DNA from: Thiospirillum jenense
Lineage (GTDB): Bacteria > Pseudomonadota > Gammaproteobacteria > Chromatiales > Chromatiaceae
Assembly (NCBI RefSeq): GCF_014145225.1
Contig: NZ_JABVCQ010000004.1
Location: 62,001 to 126,000 of the forward strand
Direction: 5' to 3'
Length of the DNA: 64,000 bases
The notes below the pieces were generated by a model. That model worked only from the letters and a program-made list of their open reading frames with translations. It searched no databases and was not told where the DNA came from. The stretch's first letter is position 1, and each line of letters opens with the position of its first letter. Positions 9,677 to 18,423 of this stretch are shown one piece after another. The translations under genes and the position numbers were made by a program.

Positions 9677-11701
9677 GTGCGACACCTTCCGCTGCCACTC
9701 TTATTCGCATTATTCGCCGTCAGTTTCGCATTACTCTCCGCCTGTTCATCACTCCTTGCCATGCGCTGGCGCCGCACCATTCGCACCATCGCATTACCCT
9801 TATTCACACTGGCTGGGGTGGCGGCCGTCACCAGCGGATTCATGGTGTTAATTCACCCGGATTCATTCAGTCTCATTCTGCCATTTGGCTTACCCTGGCA
9901 CAACTGGCACATTCGATTAGACGCACTGGCCGGATTATTTTTAATCATCGTCGGCATTCTCAGCATTGCCGCCGGTATTCACGGCCGCAGCTATGTCCAC
10001 AGTTTAGAACGCGGTGCTGAAAGTGTGGTTGCATTAGGTGGATTTTCCGCCCTCTTTTTAATGGGCATGTTATTAGTCATCTTAGCCGACGACGCACTGT
10101 TATTTATGATTGCGTGGGAGCTGATGTCATTAGCGTCTTATTTCCTAGTCGCATTCCAACACGAATACGCCGCCAACCGCCGCGCCGCTTTTTTATACTT
10201 GTTAATGGCGCACATCGGCGGCTTGTTAATACTAATTAGCTTTGGCGTATTAGCCGCCTTTGCCGACAGTCAATTCACCTTCACCGCCCTGCGCACCGCC
10301 GAATTATCACCGCTTTGGGCGAGCATTGCATTCACCCTCGCGTTAATTGGTTTTGGCATGAAAGCGGGATTAGTGCCATTACACGCTTGGCTACCTGAAG
10401 CGCACCCCGTCGCCCCGTCACATATTTCAGCGTTAATGTCCGGCGCCATGCTCAAGGTCGCCGTGTATGGCTTCGTGCGCAGCGTATTTGATTTAAACGG
10501 CGAATTGCAATGGCAATGGGGCGTAGTGGTGTTATTTATTGGCAGCATCTCCGCGTTAATGGGTGTGTTGTATGCGTTAATGCAGCACGACTTAAAGCGG
10601 TTATTAGCCTACCATTCGGTTGAAAACCTTGGCATCATTTTTATTGGTTTGGGTTTATCATTATTATTTCTTGCCACCGGCCATTATGGACTTGGCACAC
10701 TCGCCTTATTAGCGGCACTGTACCACAGCATTAATCACGCCTTATTTAAAGGTTTACTCTTCCTCGGCGCAGGCGCCATTTTGCACAGCACCCACGAACG
10801 CGATCTAGAACAAATGGGCGGCTTATTACGGCGAATGCCCTGGACGGGACTCTGGTTTTTAATTGGCTGTCTCTCCATTTCTGCATTGCCACCATTCAAC
10901 GGATTTATTTCAGAATGGCTCACTTTTCAAGCGGCACTGTCGGCATGGCAATTAGAAAGTGGCGTATTACGCAGCGTCATTCCCATTGCCGCCGCCGTAT
11001 TAGCTTTAACCGGTGCATTAGCAGCCGCCTGTTTTGTCAAAGTCTATGCCGTTGCCTTCTTAGGTCAAGCCCGCTCACGCCATGTCCGACGCGCCCGTCC
11101 CGCACCAAAAGGAATGCGCGTAGCACAGGGTTTATTAGCGATTTTGTGCATTGTATTAGGCGTATTACCCGGCCCGACATTAGCATTACTCAATCAAATA
11201 TCGGCACAATTATTAGGTCATGGCTTACCCGCAACCAGCATTAACAATTGGCTCTGGTTAATCCCAATCTCAAATACCACCGCCAGCTACAGCGCCCCTT
11301 TACTCGTTTTCGCACTCACATTAACCATTGCCGCATTGCTGTGGTTATTACAGCGCCGCTTTATTCGAGTGAGACAAAGACGCTGCGATGCGTGGGATTG
11401 CGGATTTATTCCACCAAACGCCCAAATGCAATACAGCGCTACCGGTTTTGCCCAACCCATTCGCCGCGTTTTTGGCGGGTTATTTATGATTGAAGAATCA
11501 TTAAATACCCGCAGCAGTGATGGCAGTTGGCGTTATCAATTGCGCGTCGGTGATCGGGCATGGGGATTGTTTTATTTGCCATTAGTTCATGCAGTCGAAG
11601 CAGCAGCGCGCCGCGTTGTGCGGTTGCAATCGGGCAATGTGCGCGTCTATCTTGGCTGGACATTAGCGACGCTTTTATTATTACTGTGGCTGGTTTCATA
11701 A
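9677..11701 (+). CDS. hyfB: HyfB/NuoL-like proton-translocating membrane subunit
   Basis: 674 residues starting at GTG. Many-pass membrane protein of the Mrp/NuoL/HyfB family with the proton-pathway block GFGMKAGLVPLHAWLPEAHP (conserved Lys) and HDLKRLLAYHSVENLG. The C-terminus has RCDAWDCGF and MQYSATGFAQPIRRVF, typical of HycC/HyfB rather than NuoL or DabB. In hydrogenase-4 and formate hydrogenlyase this subunit forms the antiporter-like part of the membrane arm. Here it heads an operon that continues with a carbonic anhydrase gene 75 bases downstream and then hyfC, hyfE, hyfF. Coupling to a hydrogenase is doubtful because no catalytic subunit is present. Confidence 0.9.
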   Translation: MRHLPLPLLFALFAVSFALLSACSSLLAMRWRRTIRTIALPLFTLAGVAAVTSGFMVLIHPDSFSLILPFGLPWHNWHIRLDALAGLFLIIVGILSIAAGIHGRSYVHSLERGAESVVALGGFSALFLMGMLLVILADDALLFMIAWELMSLASYFLVAFQHEYAANRRAAFLYLLMAHIGGLLILISFGVLAAFADSQFTFTALRTAELSPLWASIAFTLALIGFGMKAGLVPLHAWLPEAHPVAPSHISALMSGAMLKVAVYGFVRSVFDLNGELQWQWGVVVLFIGSISALMGVLYALMQHDLKRLLAYHSVENLGIIFIGLGLSLLFLATGHYGLGTLALLAALYHSINHALFKGLLFLGAGAILHSTHERDLEQMGGLLRRMPWTGLWFLIGCLSISALPPFNGFISEWLTFQAALSAWQLESGVLRSVIPIAAAVLALTGALAAACFVKVYAVAFLGQARSRHVRRARPAPKGMRVAQGLLAILCIVLGVLPGPTLALLNQISAQLLGHGLPATSINNWLWLIPISNTTASYSAPLLVFALTLTIAALLWLLQRRFIRVRQRRCDAWDCGFIPPNAQMQYSATGFAQPIRRVFGGLFMIEESLNTRSSDGSWRYQLRVGDRAWGLFYLPLVHAVEAAARRVVRLQSGNVRVYLGWTLATLLLLLWLVS

Positions 11702-11776
11702 TAGATATTACGCCCGCTGTATTAAATGCTCCTGCGTCCACGTCACGCTTAAAAACAACCAGTTTATTGGTGCAAT

Positions 11777-12316
11777 ATGCAACGTTTAATTCCGGTCACT
11801 TCATCCGCTGATATTCTCACAGACTATCAAAACACGCCTATTGGTGCCCTTTTGGAATATCACAATCTGGGCAGCGAATTCGATTGCTATTCACAAGCAC
11901 AAATTTTAATTGGCATGTGTATGGATAATCGCAAATATTTGCGTATTCCAGACAACTTTGCTTATATCATTCGCACCGGCGGCGGTAATTTGCGTTATAG
12001 CGAATTCAAGGTGTCTTATGCCATTGCCGTGGGCGGCGTACGGTCTATTGCATTAATTGCACATAATCACTGCGGTATGGTTAATTTGATGGCCAGACGT
12101 GATGTATTTATTCAGGGTTTAATTGATAATGCCGGCTGGGAACCGGAATGGGCCGAGCAACATTTCATGCACTTTGCGCCCATGTTTGAAATCGGCAATG
12201 AAATTGATTTTGTATTAAGTGAAGTGCATCGGTTGCGCGCCCGTTATCCGAAAATTCAGATCGCACCATTGTTGTACCGAATTGAAGATAATCTGCTCTA
12301 TCTCATTCGAGAATAA
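11777..12316 (+). CDS. Beta-class carbonic anhydrase-like protein inside the hyf-like operon
   Basis: 179 residues. It carries both beta-carbonic-anhydrase signatures: CMDNR (Cys48, Asp50, Arg52: zinc ligand plus the Asp/Arg dyad) and HNHCG (His96, Cys99: the other two zinc ligands). RTGGGNLRY (66-74) corresponds to the RNAGN-like loop. No signal peptide, so it should be cytoplasmic. The family interconverts CO2 and bicarbonate. The gene lies between hyfB and hyfC on the same strand, with gaps of 75 and 39 bases, so it is very probably co-transcribed and may work with the membrane complex. Short family member; activity is inferred from ligands only. Confidence 0.85.
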   Translation: MQRLIPVTSSADILTDYQNTPIGALLEYHNLGSEFDCYSQAQILIGMCMDNRKYLRIPDNFAYIIRTGGGNLRYSEFKVSYAIAVGGVRSIALIAHNHCGMVNLMARRDVFIQGLIDNAGWEPEWAEQHFMHFAPMFEIGNEIDFVLSEVHRLRARYPKIQIAPLLYRIEDNLLYLIRE

Positions 12317-12355
12317 TGAGTTTAATTCTGTCATCATATTAAACGACTAACACAC

Positions 12356-13312
12356 ATGACCACGTTGAATTGGACATTTGCGATTATTCAAGCAATGATC
12401 TACATTGTTTGTGCGCCATTACTGGTCGGTTGGGTGCGCAAATTGCGTGCTTATTTACAAAATCGGCGCGGGGCACCGCTCTTACAACCCTATCGTGATT
12501 TGCGTAAATGGTTTATTAAAGAAACCCGGGTTGCTCATACCGCATCGCCAATTTTCACGATTGCACCGGTCATTGTCTTTATGACAACCTGGTTAGCCGC
12601 CTCAACCATTCCATTATTAACATTAAACACCCCCACCACCGCGTTAGCCGATTTAATTGTCTTAGTCGGTTTATTAGCATTAGGGCGATTCTTTCTTGCG
12701 CTCGCCGGCATGGATATAGGCACGGCATTTGGCGGCATGGGCGCATCGCGGGAAATGTTAATTGCCGCATTAGCCGAGCCTGCAATGTTAATAGCCGTAT
12801 TCACATTGGCGATGTCTGCACACAGTACCAATCTGACACAGATCATTGATTACCAATTAGGATCAGGATTTGTATTACGCCCGTCTTATTTGTTTGCATT
12901 AAGTGCGCTGGGTTTAGTTGCAATGGCGGAAGCAGGTCGCATTCCCGTTGATAATCCGACAACCCATTTAGAATTAACCATGGTGCATGAGGCGATGTTA
13001 TTAGAATATTCTGGGCGGCATTTAGCACTAATGGAATGGGCAGCGCACATCAAACTGATGTTGTATGGCGTGTTAATTGCAAATATCTTCTTTCCCTGGG
13101 GCATCACGACGACCTTAGAACAGTGGTCAACCTTGCCAATTGCGATCTTGGCAGTTGTCTTAAAATTGATGCTGTTAGCACTCATTATGGTCATTGCTGA
13201 AACCGTATTGGCAAAGATGCGGTTATTTCGGGTGCCGGGGTTTCTTAATTTAGCATTATTATTGGCATTATTAGGGTTGCTGAGTCATGTCATGTTAGAG
13301 GTCGGCGTATGA
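12356..13312 (+). CDS. hyfC: HyfC/NuoH-like membrane subunit
   Basis: 318 residues, about eight membrane segments. NuoH/HyfC signatures: RRGAPLLQPYRDLRKWFIKE near residues 38-57, GMGASREMLIAALAEPA, and GRIPVDNPTTHLELTMVHEA followed by MLLEYSGR. In complex I and hydrogenase-4 this subunit joins the membrane arm to the redox (NuoB/NuoD-like) module, so its presence without those partners is odd. Its stop overlaps the hyfE start (ATGA). Confidence 0.92.
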   Translation: MTTLNWTFAIIQAMIYIVCAPLLVGWVRKLRAYLQNRRGAPLLQPYRDLRKWFIKETRVAHTASPIFTIAPVIVFMTTWLAASTIPLLTLNTPTTALADLIVLVGLLALGRFFLALAGMDIGTAFGGMGASREMLIAALAEPAMLIAVFTLAMSAHSTNLTQIIDYQLGSGFVLRPSYLFALSALGLVAMAEAGRIPVDNPTTHLELTMVHEAMLLEYSGRHLALMEWAAHIKLMLYGVLIANIFFPWGITTTLEQWSTLPIAILAVVLKLMLLALIMVIAETVLAKMRLFRVPGFLNLALLLALLGLLSHVMLEVGV

Positions 13313-14016
13313 GTCCAACTGCATTGCCGCTATTACAACAGTGGGTTGTCGTGCTGGCGGCATTATTATTATTTTTATCCTTTGTTATTCTAGCGCAAAC
13401 CCGTTTAATTTCAGCGATTCATGCGTTTGCCTGGCAGGGTGCATTGATTGCGGGAGTGACTGCAGTCGTGGCGGCCGCGGCGCATTCACCGCATTTATAT
13501 TTCTCTGCGGTATTAACACTGGGATTAAAAGCATTGTTAATTCCCTGGATGCTGCACCGCTTGACGCGGCGATTAGAATTAGAAAATCAAGCTGAAACAT
13601 TGCGTTATCCTGCGCTAGTTGGCATGGCCGCAGTGGCGTTAATTATTTTTAGTTATTGGTTGGTATTACCAATTGTGCAAGCCGAATTAAACTTCACTCG
13701 TAACATCGTGGCAATTAGTTTAGCGGTCGTGTTAATTGGATTATTAATGATGGTGGTGCGTCATCAAGCAGTCGCTCAAGTGCTAGGGTTTATGTCAATG
13801 GAAAACGGTTTATTTCTCGCGGCAGTATCGGCCACCGCTGGAATGCCGTTGGTCGTTGAATTAGGCGTGGCATTCGACGTATTAGTTGCAATGATTTTAT
13901 TTGGCGTGTTTTTCTTTCAAATCCGCGCCAGTATTGATTCGCTGGATGTTGACCAATTAAATCGGTTAACCGAAATGACCGATGCGTCTGATGGTGCTGA
14001 GGGAGAAGTGGGATGA
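13309..14016 (+). CDS. hyfE: HyfE/NuoK-like membrane subunit
   Basis: 235 residues of hydrophobic segments with the NuoK-like central block MSMENGLFLAAVSATAGMP containing a membrane Glu, as in HyfE of hydrogenase-4. Length and the longer N-terminal part fit HyfE better than NuoK. Translationally coupled to hyfC upstream and hyfF downstream by ATGA overlaps. Acts in the membrane arm, probably as part of the ion path. Confidence 0.9.
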   Translation: MSPTALPLLQQWVVVLAALLLFLSFVILAQTRLISAIHAFAWQGALIAGVTAVVAAAAHSPHLYFSAVLTLGLKALLIPWMLHRLTRRLELENQAETLRYPALVGMAAVALIIFSYWLVLPIVQAELNFTRNIVAISLAVVLIGLLMMVVRHQAVAQVLGFMSMENGLFLAAVSATAGMPLVVELGVAFDVLVAMILFGVFFFQIRASIDSLDVDQLNRLTEMTDASDGAEGEVG

Positions 14017-15491
14017 GCCTATTATCAATCACGTTGCTCACTCCTTTACTCGGGGCATTAATCCTCGCATTAGTGCGCGGATTAAGTCGGGCGGGTTGGT
14101 TCAATTTAATTTTTTGCGCAGTCACATTAGGCAGTGCCATTTGGTTAGCGTGGACTGTGGCGAATCACGGGATTGTGTCAACGCAATTACTCGGCATTGC
14201 ATTTCGGGTAGATGCGTTTAATGTTTATTTGGTGGTATTAACGGCGTTGGTGAGTTTAACGACGGCAATTTTTTCACGTCCTTATATGCGTTATGTGCGT
14301 CAAACTGGCCGAACAGATCGACGTGGATTGCGCATTTATCATAGCATGTATCAAGCGTTTATCTTTAGTATGTTGCTGGCATTAACGACTGATAATTTGG
14401 GTGTGTTATGGGTGGCAATGGAAGGCGCGACGCTTGCTACTGTATTATTAGTCTCACTGTATCGCACTCCAGAAGCGGTTGAAGCGGCCTGGAAATATTT
14501 CATTCTGTGCGGCGTTGGGATTGCATTAGCTTTATTCGGCACGGTGTTAACCTATTTCGCGGCGCAACAGGTAATTGCAGACCCGAATGCCGGATTAACC
14601 TGGAGTGTGTTATATGCCAATGCAGCGGCATTAGATCCAACGGTCATGCGCATTGCATTTGTTTTTTTATTAGTTGGTTATGGCACAAAAGTGGGATTAG
14701 TGCCATTGCATCAATGGTTGCCAGATGCGCATTCCGAAGGGCCGACTCCCATGTCAGCAGTCTTGTCAGGTTTATTATTAAACGTGGCATTATATGCGGT
14801 GGTGCGATTAAAAATGTTGGTGGATGGTGCGTTGTTAAATACCAGCTCGCCCCATTTAGCCGGTTATTTGTTAATGGGTTTTGGGCTATTGTCTTTTACC
14901 GTCGCGGGATTATTTTTACATCGCCAACGCGATATTAAACGCATGTTCAGTTATTCTTCGATTGAACACATGGGGTTAATGACATTTGCATTTGGTTTGG
15001 GCGGCTCATTAGCCACCTTTGGCGCGTTATTACACATGCTGGTTCATTCCCTGACTAAATCGGCAATCTTTGTCACCGTTGGTCATGCAGCACATATTGC
15101 GGGCAGTCAAAGTATTGATCGGATTCGTGGGTTAATTCGGACACAGCCCAGCGTGGGTTGGTCATTATTAATTGGCGTGGCGGCTATTGCCGGGTTTCCG
15201 CCCTTCGGCATTTTTATGAGCGAGTTTTTATTATTAACCGCCACCATGCAAACCTATCCCTGGTTGGCAATTCCGCTCATTCTCGGTTTAGTGATCGCCT
15301 GTGCTGGGTTATTTCGCCATTTACATCCAATGGTGTATGGTCATGCGCCCGAGGGTCAACAACCAGTAGCGGCAAACTTATTTCCAGTGGGCGTGCATTT
15401 AGCATTAGTTTTATGGCTGGGGTTAATGATTCCTGCGTTTTTAGCTGAATGGCTACAGCAAGTGAGTGCATTAATCACAGGTGTACAATAG
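14013..15491 (+). CDS. hyfF: HyfF/NuoN-like proton-translocating membrane subunit
   Basis: 492 residues, multi-pass, of the NuoL/M/N antiporter-like family. The conserved Lys block GYGTKVGLVPLHQWLPDAHS and RDIKRMFSYSSIEHMGLM are present, together with GFPPFGIFMSEFLL near the C-terminus. It closes the operon; hyfG, hyfH and hyfI, which follow hyfF in hydrogenase-4 operons such as that of E. coli, are absent. The next gene, a phosphatase, starts 62 bases later. Confidence 0.92.
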   Translation: MSLLSITLLTPLLGALILALVRGLSRAGWFNLIFCAVTLGSAIWLAWTVANHGIVSTQLLGIAFRVDAFNVYLVVLTALVSLTTAIFSRPYMRYVRQTGRTDRRGLRIYHSMYQAFIFSMLLALTTDNLGVLWVAMEGATLATVLLVSLYRTPEAVEAAWKYFILCGVGIALALFGTVLTYFAAQQVIADPNAGLTWSVLYANAAALDPTVMRIAFVFLLVGYGTKVGLVPLHQWLPDAHSEGPTPMSAVLSGLLLNVALYAVVRLKMLVDGALLNTSSPHLAGYLLMGFGLLSFTVAGLFLHRQRDIKRMFSYSSIEHMGLMTFAFGLGGSLATFGALLHMLVHSLTKSAIFVTVGHAAHIAGSQSIDRIRGLIRTQPSVGWSLLIGVAAIAGFPPFGIFMSEFLLLTATMQTYPWLAIPLILGLVIACAGLFRHLHPMVYGHAPEGQQPVAANLFPVGVHLALVLWLGLMIPAFLAEWLQQVSALITGVQ

Positions 15492-15553
15492 TTGGATTGG
15501 TTAGGCGCATTATAAATGTGTCACAGCTTAATTAAATTATTTTGGTTAGCGTA

Positions 15554-16033
15554 ATGAAAAAAATCAAAGTTTTATTTGTTTGTATGGGTAACATTTGTCG
15601 CTCACCAACCGCGCAAGGCGTGTTTCAAAAGCAAGTCACAGAGGCTGGATTGGCAGATCATATTGAGATTTCTTCGGCGGGGACTCATGCCTATCATATT
15701 GGTGATCCGCCAGATATGCGTACTCAACAAGTCGCCCAGCGGCGCGGGGTTAATTTGAGTAACCTGCGGGCGCGACGGGTGCGCGCAGATGATATTAAAC
15801 AATTCGATTATGTGGTGGCAATGGATCAAGATAATTATCGAGAATTGCAAGCGATTTGTCCCGATGGTTATCAACAACGCTTGCATTTATTATTAGATTT
15901 TGCACCAGAATTAGGGACACGCGAAGTCCCAGATCCGTATTATGGTGGACCGGGCGGATTTGAGCGTGTATTTGATTTGGTTGAAGCCGCCGCCCGCGGA
16001 TTATTAGCCGAGGTGCGCCGCCAATTGGATTAA
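15554..16033 (+). CDS. Low-molecular-weight protein tyrosine phosphatase
   Basis: 159 residues from the ATG at 15554 (a TTG at 15542 would add four). The N-terminal P-loop VCMGNICRSPTAQG holds the catalytic C-x5-R-S and the C-terminal VPDPYYGG the general-acid Asp. The family dephosphorylates Tyr-phosphoproteins, often in envelope polysaccharide control, or arsenate; the context favours neither. It sits 62 bases after hyfF on the same strand and could be read from the same transcript. Confidence 0.9.
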   Translation: MKKIKVLFVCMGNICRSPTAQGVFQKQVTEAGLADHIEISSAGTHAYHIGDPPDMRTQQVAQRRGVNLSNLRARRVRADDIKQFDYVVAMDQDNYRELQAICPDGYQQRLHLLLDFAPELGTREVPDPYYGGPGGFERVFDLVEAAARGLLAEVRRQLD

Positions 16034-16052
16034 TCCATTATCTTGATTTATT

Positions 16053-16084
16053 TTGACGATCATACCCCGCGCATTTCGTATAAT
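16053..16084 (+). promoter_or_regulatory. Possible hemL promoter
   Basis: A perfect TATAAT (16079-16084) lies 35 bases before the hemL start, with TTGACG at 16053-16058. The 20-base spacer is longer than the usual 17, so the -35 assignment is weak. Confidence 0.4.
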
Positions 16085-16119
16085 TTGACACTGCCTTAAA
16101 CAAGAGGTTTTTATTCACG

Positions 16120-17415
16120 ATGGTTACAACTCGCTCACAAGATTTATTTACCGCTGCCCAACAACATATTCCCGGCGGTGTTAATTCACCCGTCCGTGCC
16201 TTTCGTGGTGTGGGTGGTACGCCGCTCTTTTTTCAATCCGCCGCTGGCTCAAAGTTAATTGATGCGGACGGGAATAGTTATATTGATTATGTCGGGTCAT
16301 GGGGACCAATGATTTTAGGTCATGCGCATCCCGATGTTATTGCCGCTGTCATTAACCAAGCGGCGCATGGTTTATCATTTGGCGCACCAACTGAATTAGA
16401 AGTTCAAATGGCGGATAAGGTGTGCGCGTTAATTCCCAGTATTGAATTAGTGCGCATGGTTAGTTCGGGAACAGAAGCAACCATGAGTGCGTTGCGATTA
16501 GCACGCGGCTATACCGGGCGCGATAAAATCATTAAGTTTGAGGGCTGTTATCATGGTCACGTTGACGCGCTATTAGTGAAAGCCGGGTCGGGTATGTTGA
16601 CATTAGGTGAGCCAAGTTCACCCGGTGTGCCGGCGGCATTGGCCGAATTAACTTTAACGCTGCGCTATAATGATCTTGACCAGGTGCGCGATACATTTGC
16701 TAAGTTTGGCGATAGCATTGCGGCAATTATTGTTGAACCAGTTGCGGGTAATATGAATTGCATTCCACCCGCGCCGGGCTTTTTACAAGGCTTGCGTGAT
16801 ATTTGCGATCGCTATGGCAGTGTATTGATTTTTGATGAAGTGATGACCGGCTTCCGCGTTGGATTAAATGGTGCGCAAGGGTTATACGGAATTAAACCGG
16901 ATTTAACGGCGCTGGGTAAAGTGATTGGCGGTGGAATGCCTGTTGGTGCTTTCGGTGGGCGGCGTGAAATAATGGAAAAAATCTCACCGCTGGGGCCGGT
17001 GTATCAAGCCGGGACTTTATCGGGTAATCCAATTGCGATGGCGGCGGGATTAAAAACATTGGAATTGATTTCAGCGCCAGATTTTTATTCCAATTTGACT
17101 GCCACGACTACGCAATTAACGCAGGGTTTAATGCAGGCGGCAGCCGCTGCGGGTATTCCATTCACAACCAATCAAGTCGGCGCGATGTTTGGGTTATTTT
17201 TCACCAATGCCAGTGCCGTGACCAATTATGCGCAGGTCATGGCGTGTCAGCAAGCGCAGTTTAATTCATTCTTCCATGCCATGTTGGCGCACGGGGTTTA
17301 TTTCGCGCCATCTGCGTATGAAGCGGGATTTGTGTCAGCGGCGCATTCAGCCGTTGATATTGATACGACAGTCACGGCAGCGGCAGATGTATTCAAACAA
17401 TTAGCCCATGTTTGA
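16120..17415 (+). CDS. hemL: Glutamate-1-semialdehyde 2,1-aminomutase
   Basis: 431 residues. PLP enzyme that moves the amino group of glutamate-1-semialdehyde to give 5-aminolevulinate in C5-pathway haem, sirohaem and cobalamin synthesis. Family blocks seen: [45 protein letters not shown], and [16 protein letters not shown] with the PLP lysine Lys267. Full length. Fits the cobalamin genes at 42-45 kb and the porphyrin oxidase-like gene at 58 kb as part of tetrapyrrole metabolism. Confidence 0.97.
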   Translation: MVTTRSQDLFTAAQQHIPGGVNSPVRAFRGVGGTPLFFQSAAGSKLIDADGNSYIDYVGSWGPMILGHAHPDVIAAVINQAAHGLSFGAPTELEVQMADKVCALIPSIELVRMVSSGTEATMSALRLARGYTGRDKIIKFEGCYHGHVDALLVKAGSGMLTLGEPSSPGVPAALAELTLTLRYNDLDQVRDTFAKFGDSIAAIIVEPVAGNMNCIPPAPGFLQGLRDICDRYGSVLIFDEVMTGFRVGLNGAQGLYGIKPDLTALGKVIGGGMPVGAFGGRREIMEKISPLGPVYQAGTLSGNPIAMAAGLKTLELISAPDFYSNLTATTTQLTQGLMQAAAAAGIPFTTNQVGAMFGLFFTNASAVTNYAQVMACQQAQFNSFFHAMLAHGVYFAPSAYEAGFVSAAHSAVDIDTTVTAAADVFKQLAHV

Positions 17416-17444
17416 TGAGTAGCTGAGTAGTTAATTATTGAGCA

Positions 17445-17466
17445 TTCCCGCGTTTTAGCGCGGGAA
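17445..17466. repeat. Palindromic repeat, copy 2, with terminator-like hairpin after hemL
   Basis: TTCCCGCG and CGCGGGAA form a perfect 8-bp stem with a 6-base loop, followed by CGATCAAATC. It belongs to the dispersed palindrome family and lies about 30 bases after the hemL stop. It may end transcription, but there is no T-run. Confidence 0.55.
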
Positions 17467-17590
17467 CGATCAAATCATTTCATAGCCGCGGCGGTTGGGT
17501 TGCGTATTAAGAATGTCTGAAGTTTATCATTAAACACGGGGAGATACCCATGTGAAATGATCGCTTGGCTATCACTGTGGCTGCAATCAG

Positions 17591-18421
17591 ATGACTGAAA
17601 AAGCAAAATTTGCACAGAAACTGGAACAGTTCGTTACCGAACTGCGAGATCACGTTAGCAGTGGTGATGGTCAATGGACTGTCAAAGGATTTATCGACAT
17701 CTTCAAGAACATTTACACCATCTCGTCAGACACAAAGATCGTATCGAAGATTCTTGAGATACACCTCTTTCCAAAAATTCTCTCATTTGCGCAGGCCAAC
17801 AGATACAAGATTGTTCTCGCTGACCATCAGAACTATTATCCAGACATTTCATTTATCAAAGCAACCGATGAATCCGTAAGGTTTGCTGTTGATTTCAAGA
17901 CCACATACAGAAACCCCAAAAAACCGTATTTATGTAATGGCTTTACGCTTGGGTCTCATGGCGCATATTTCGAGAATAGAACCAGCACCAAGAATATTCA
18001 GTTTCCTTACGGCAGTTACTCAGGTCATTTCTGTCTTGGCATTATTTACGACAGAGCGGAAAGTGCGACAGTTAATGAAACAAAAGCCCATGCAATTGAT
18101 GAGTTGCATTCAATTATTTCCGTAGCACAAAACTTCGTTTTCTTTGTCAATGAGAAATGGAAAATTGCAAGCGATCAAGGTGGCAGTGGTAATACAGCCA
18201 ACATCGGTAGCATAAATAACATTGCTGACATCATCGCCGGCAAAGGAATGTTTTCGAAGCTCGGAGAGAATTGGTTTGATGAATATTGGATGAATTACAA
18301 AAAGATAACTGTCCAAGACGGAAAAGGCGGTACGAAGAAAATTTCTACGCTTCGAGAATTTGTCGAATACAAAAACGGCGATGTTTCTCTTGTGGTTGAT
18401 AAAAGGAGCAGCGAAGAATAA
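17591..18421 (+). CDS. EcoRV-like type II restriction endonuclease
   Basis: 276 residues, clearly EcoRV family. The catalytic core is NYYPDISF with Asp85 and VDFKTTY with Asp101 and Lys103; the spacing 16 then 2 equals Asp74-Asp90-Lys92 of EcoRV. FTLGSHGAYFENRT followed by TKNIQFPYGSY, and SGNTANIGSI, correspond to EcoRV blocks around its catalytic and recognition regions. Cleavage of GATATC is therefore expected, though not proven. It is about 30 residues longer than EcoRV. It lies 2 bases before its methylase. Base composition is more A/T-rich than hemL upstream, consistent with transfer. No controller gene is seen. Confidence 0.93.
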   Translation: MTEKAKFAQKLEQFVTELRDHVSSGDGQWTVKGFIDIFKNIYTISSDTKIVSKILEIHLFPKILSFAQANRYKIVLADHQNYYPDISFIKATDESVRFAVDFKTTYRNPKKPYLCNGFTLGSHGAYFENRTSTKNIQFPYGSYSGHFCLGIIYDRAESATVNETKAHAIDELHSIISVAQNFVFFVNEKWKIASDQGGSGNTANIGSINNIADIIAGKGMFSKLGENWFDEYWMNYKKITVQDGKGGTKKISTLREFVEYKNGDVSLVVDKRSSEE

Positions 18422-18423
18422 CC

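Noticed and set aside
9677-15491. Reading the operon as a normal hydrogenase-4 or as nuo genes
   Set aside because: No Ni-Fe subunit, no NuoB/C/D/I-like gene and only one each of HyfB, C, E and F are present, so neither complex could be complete from this locus.
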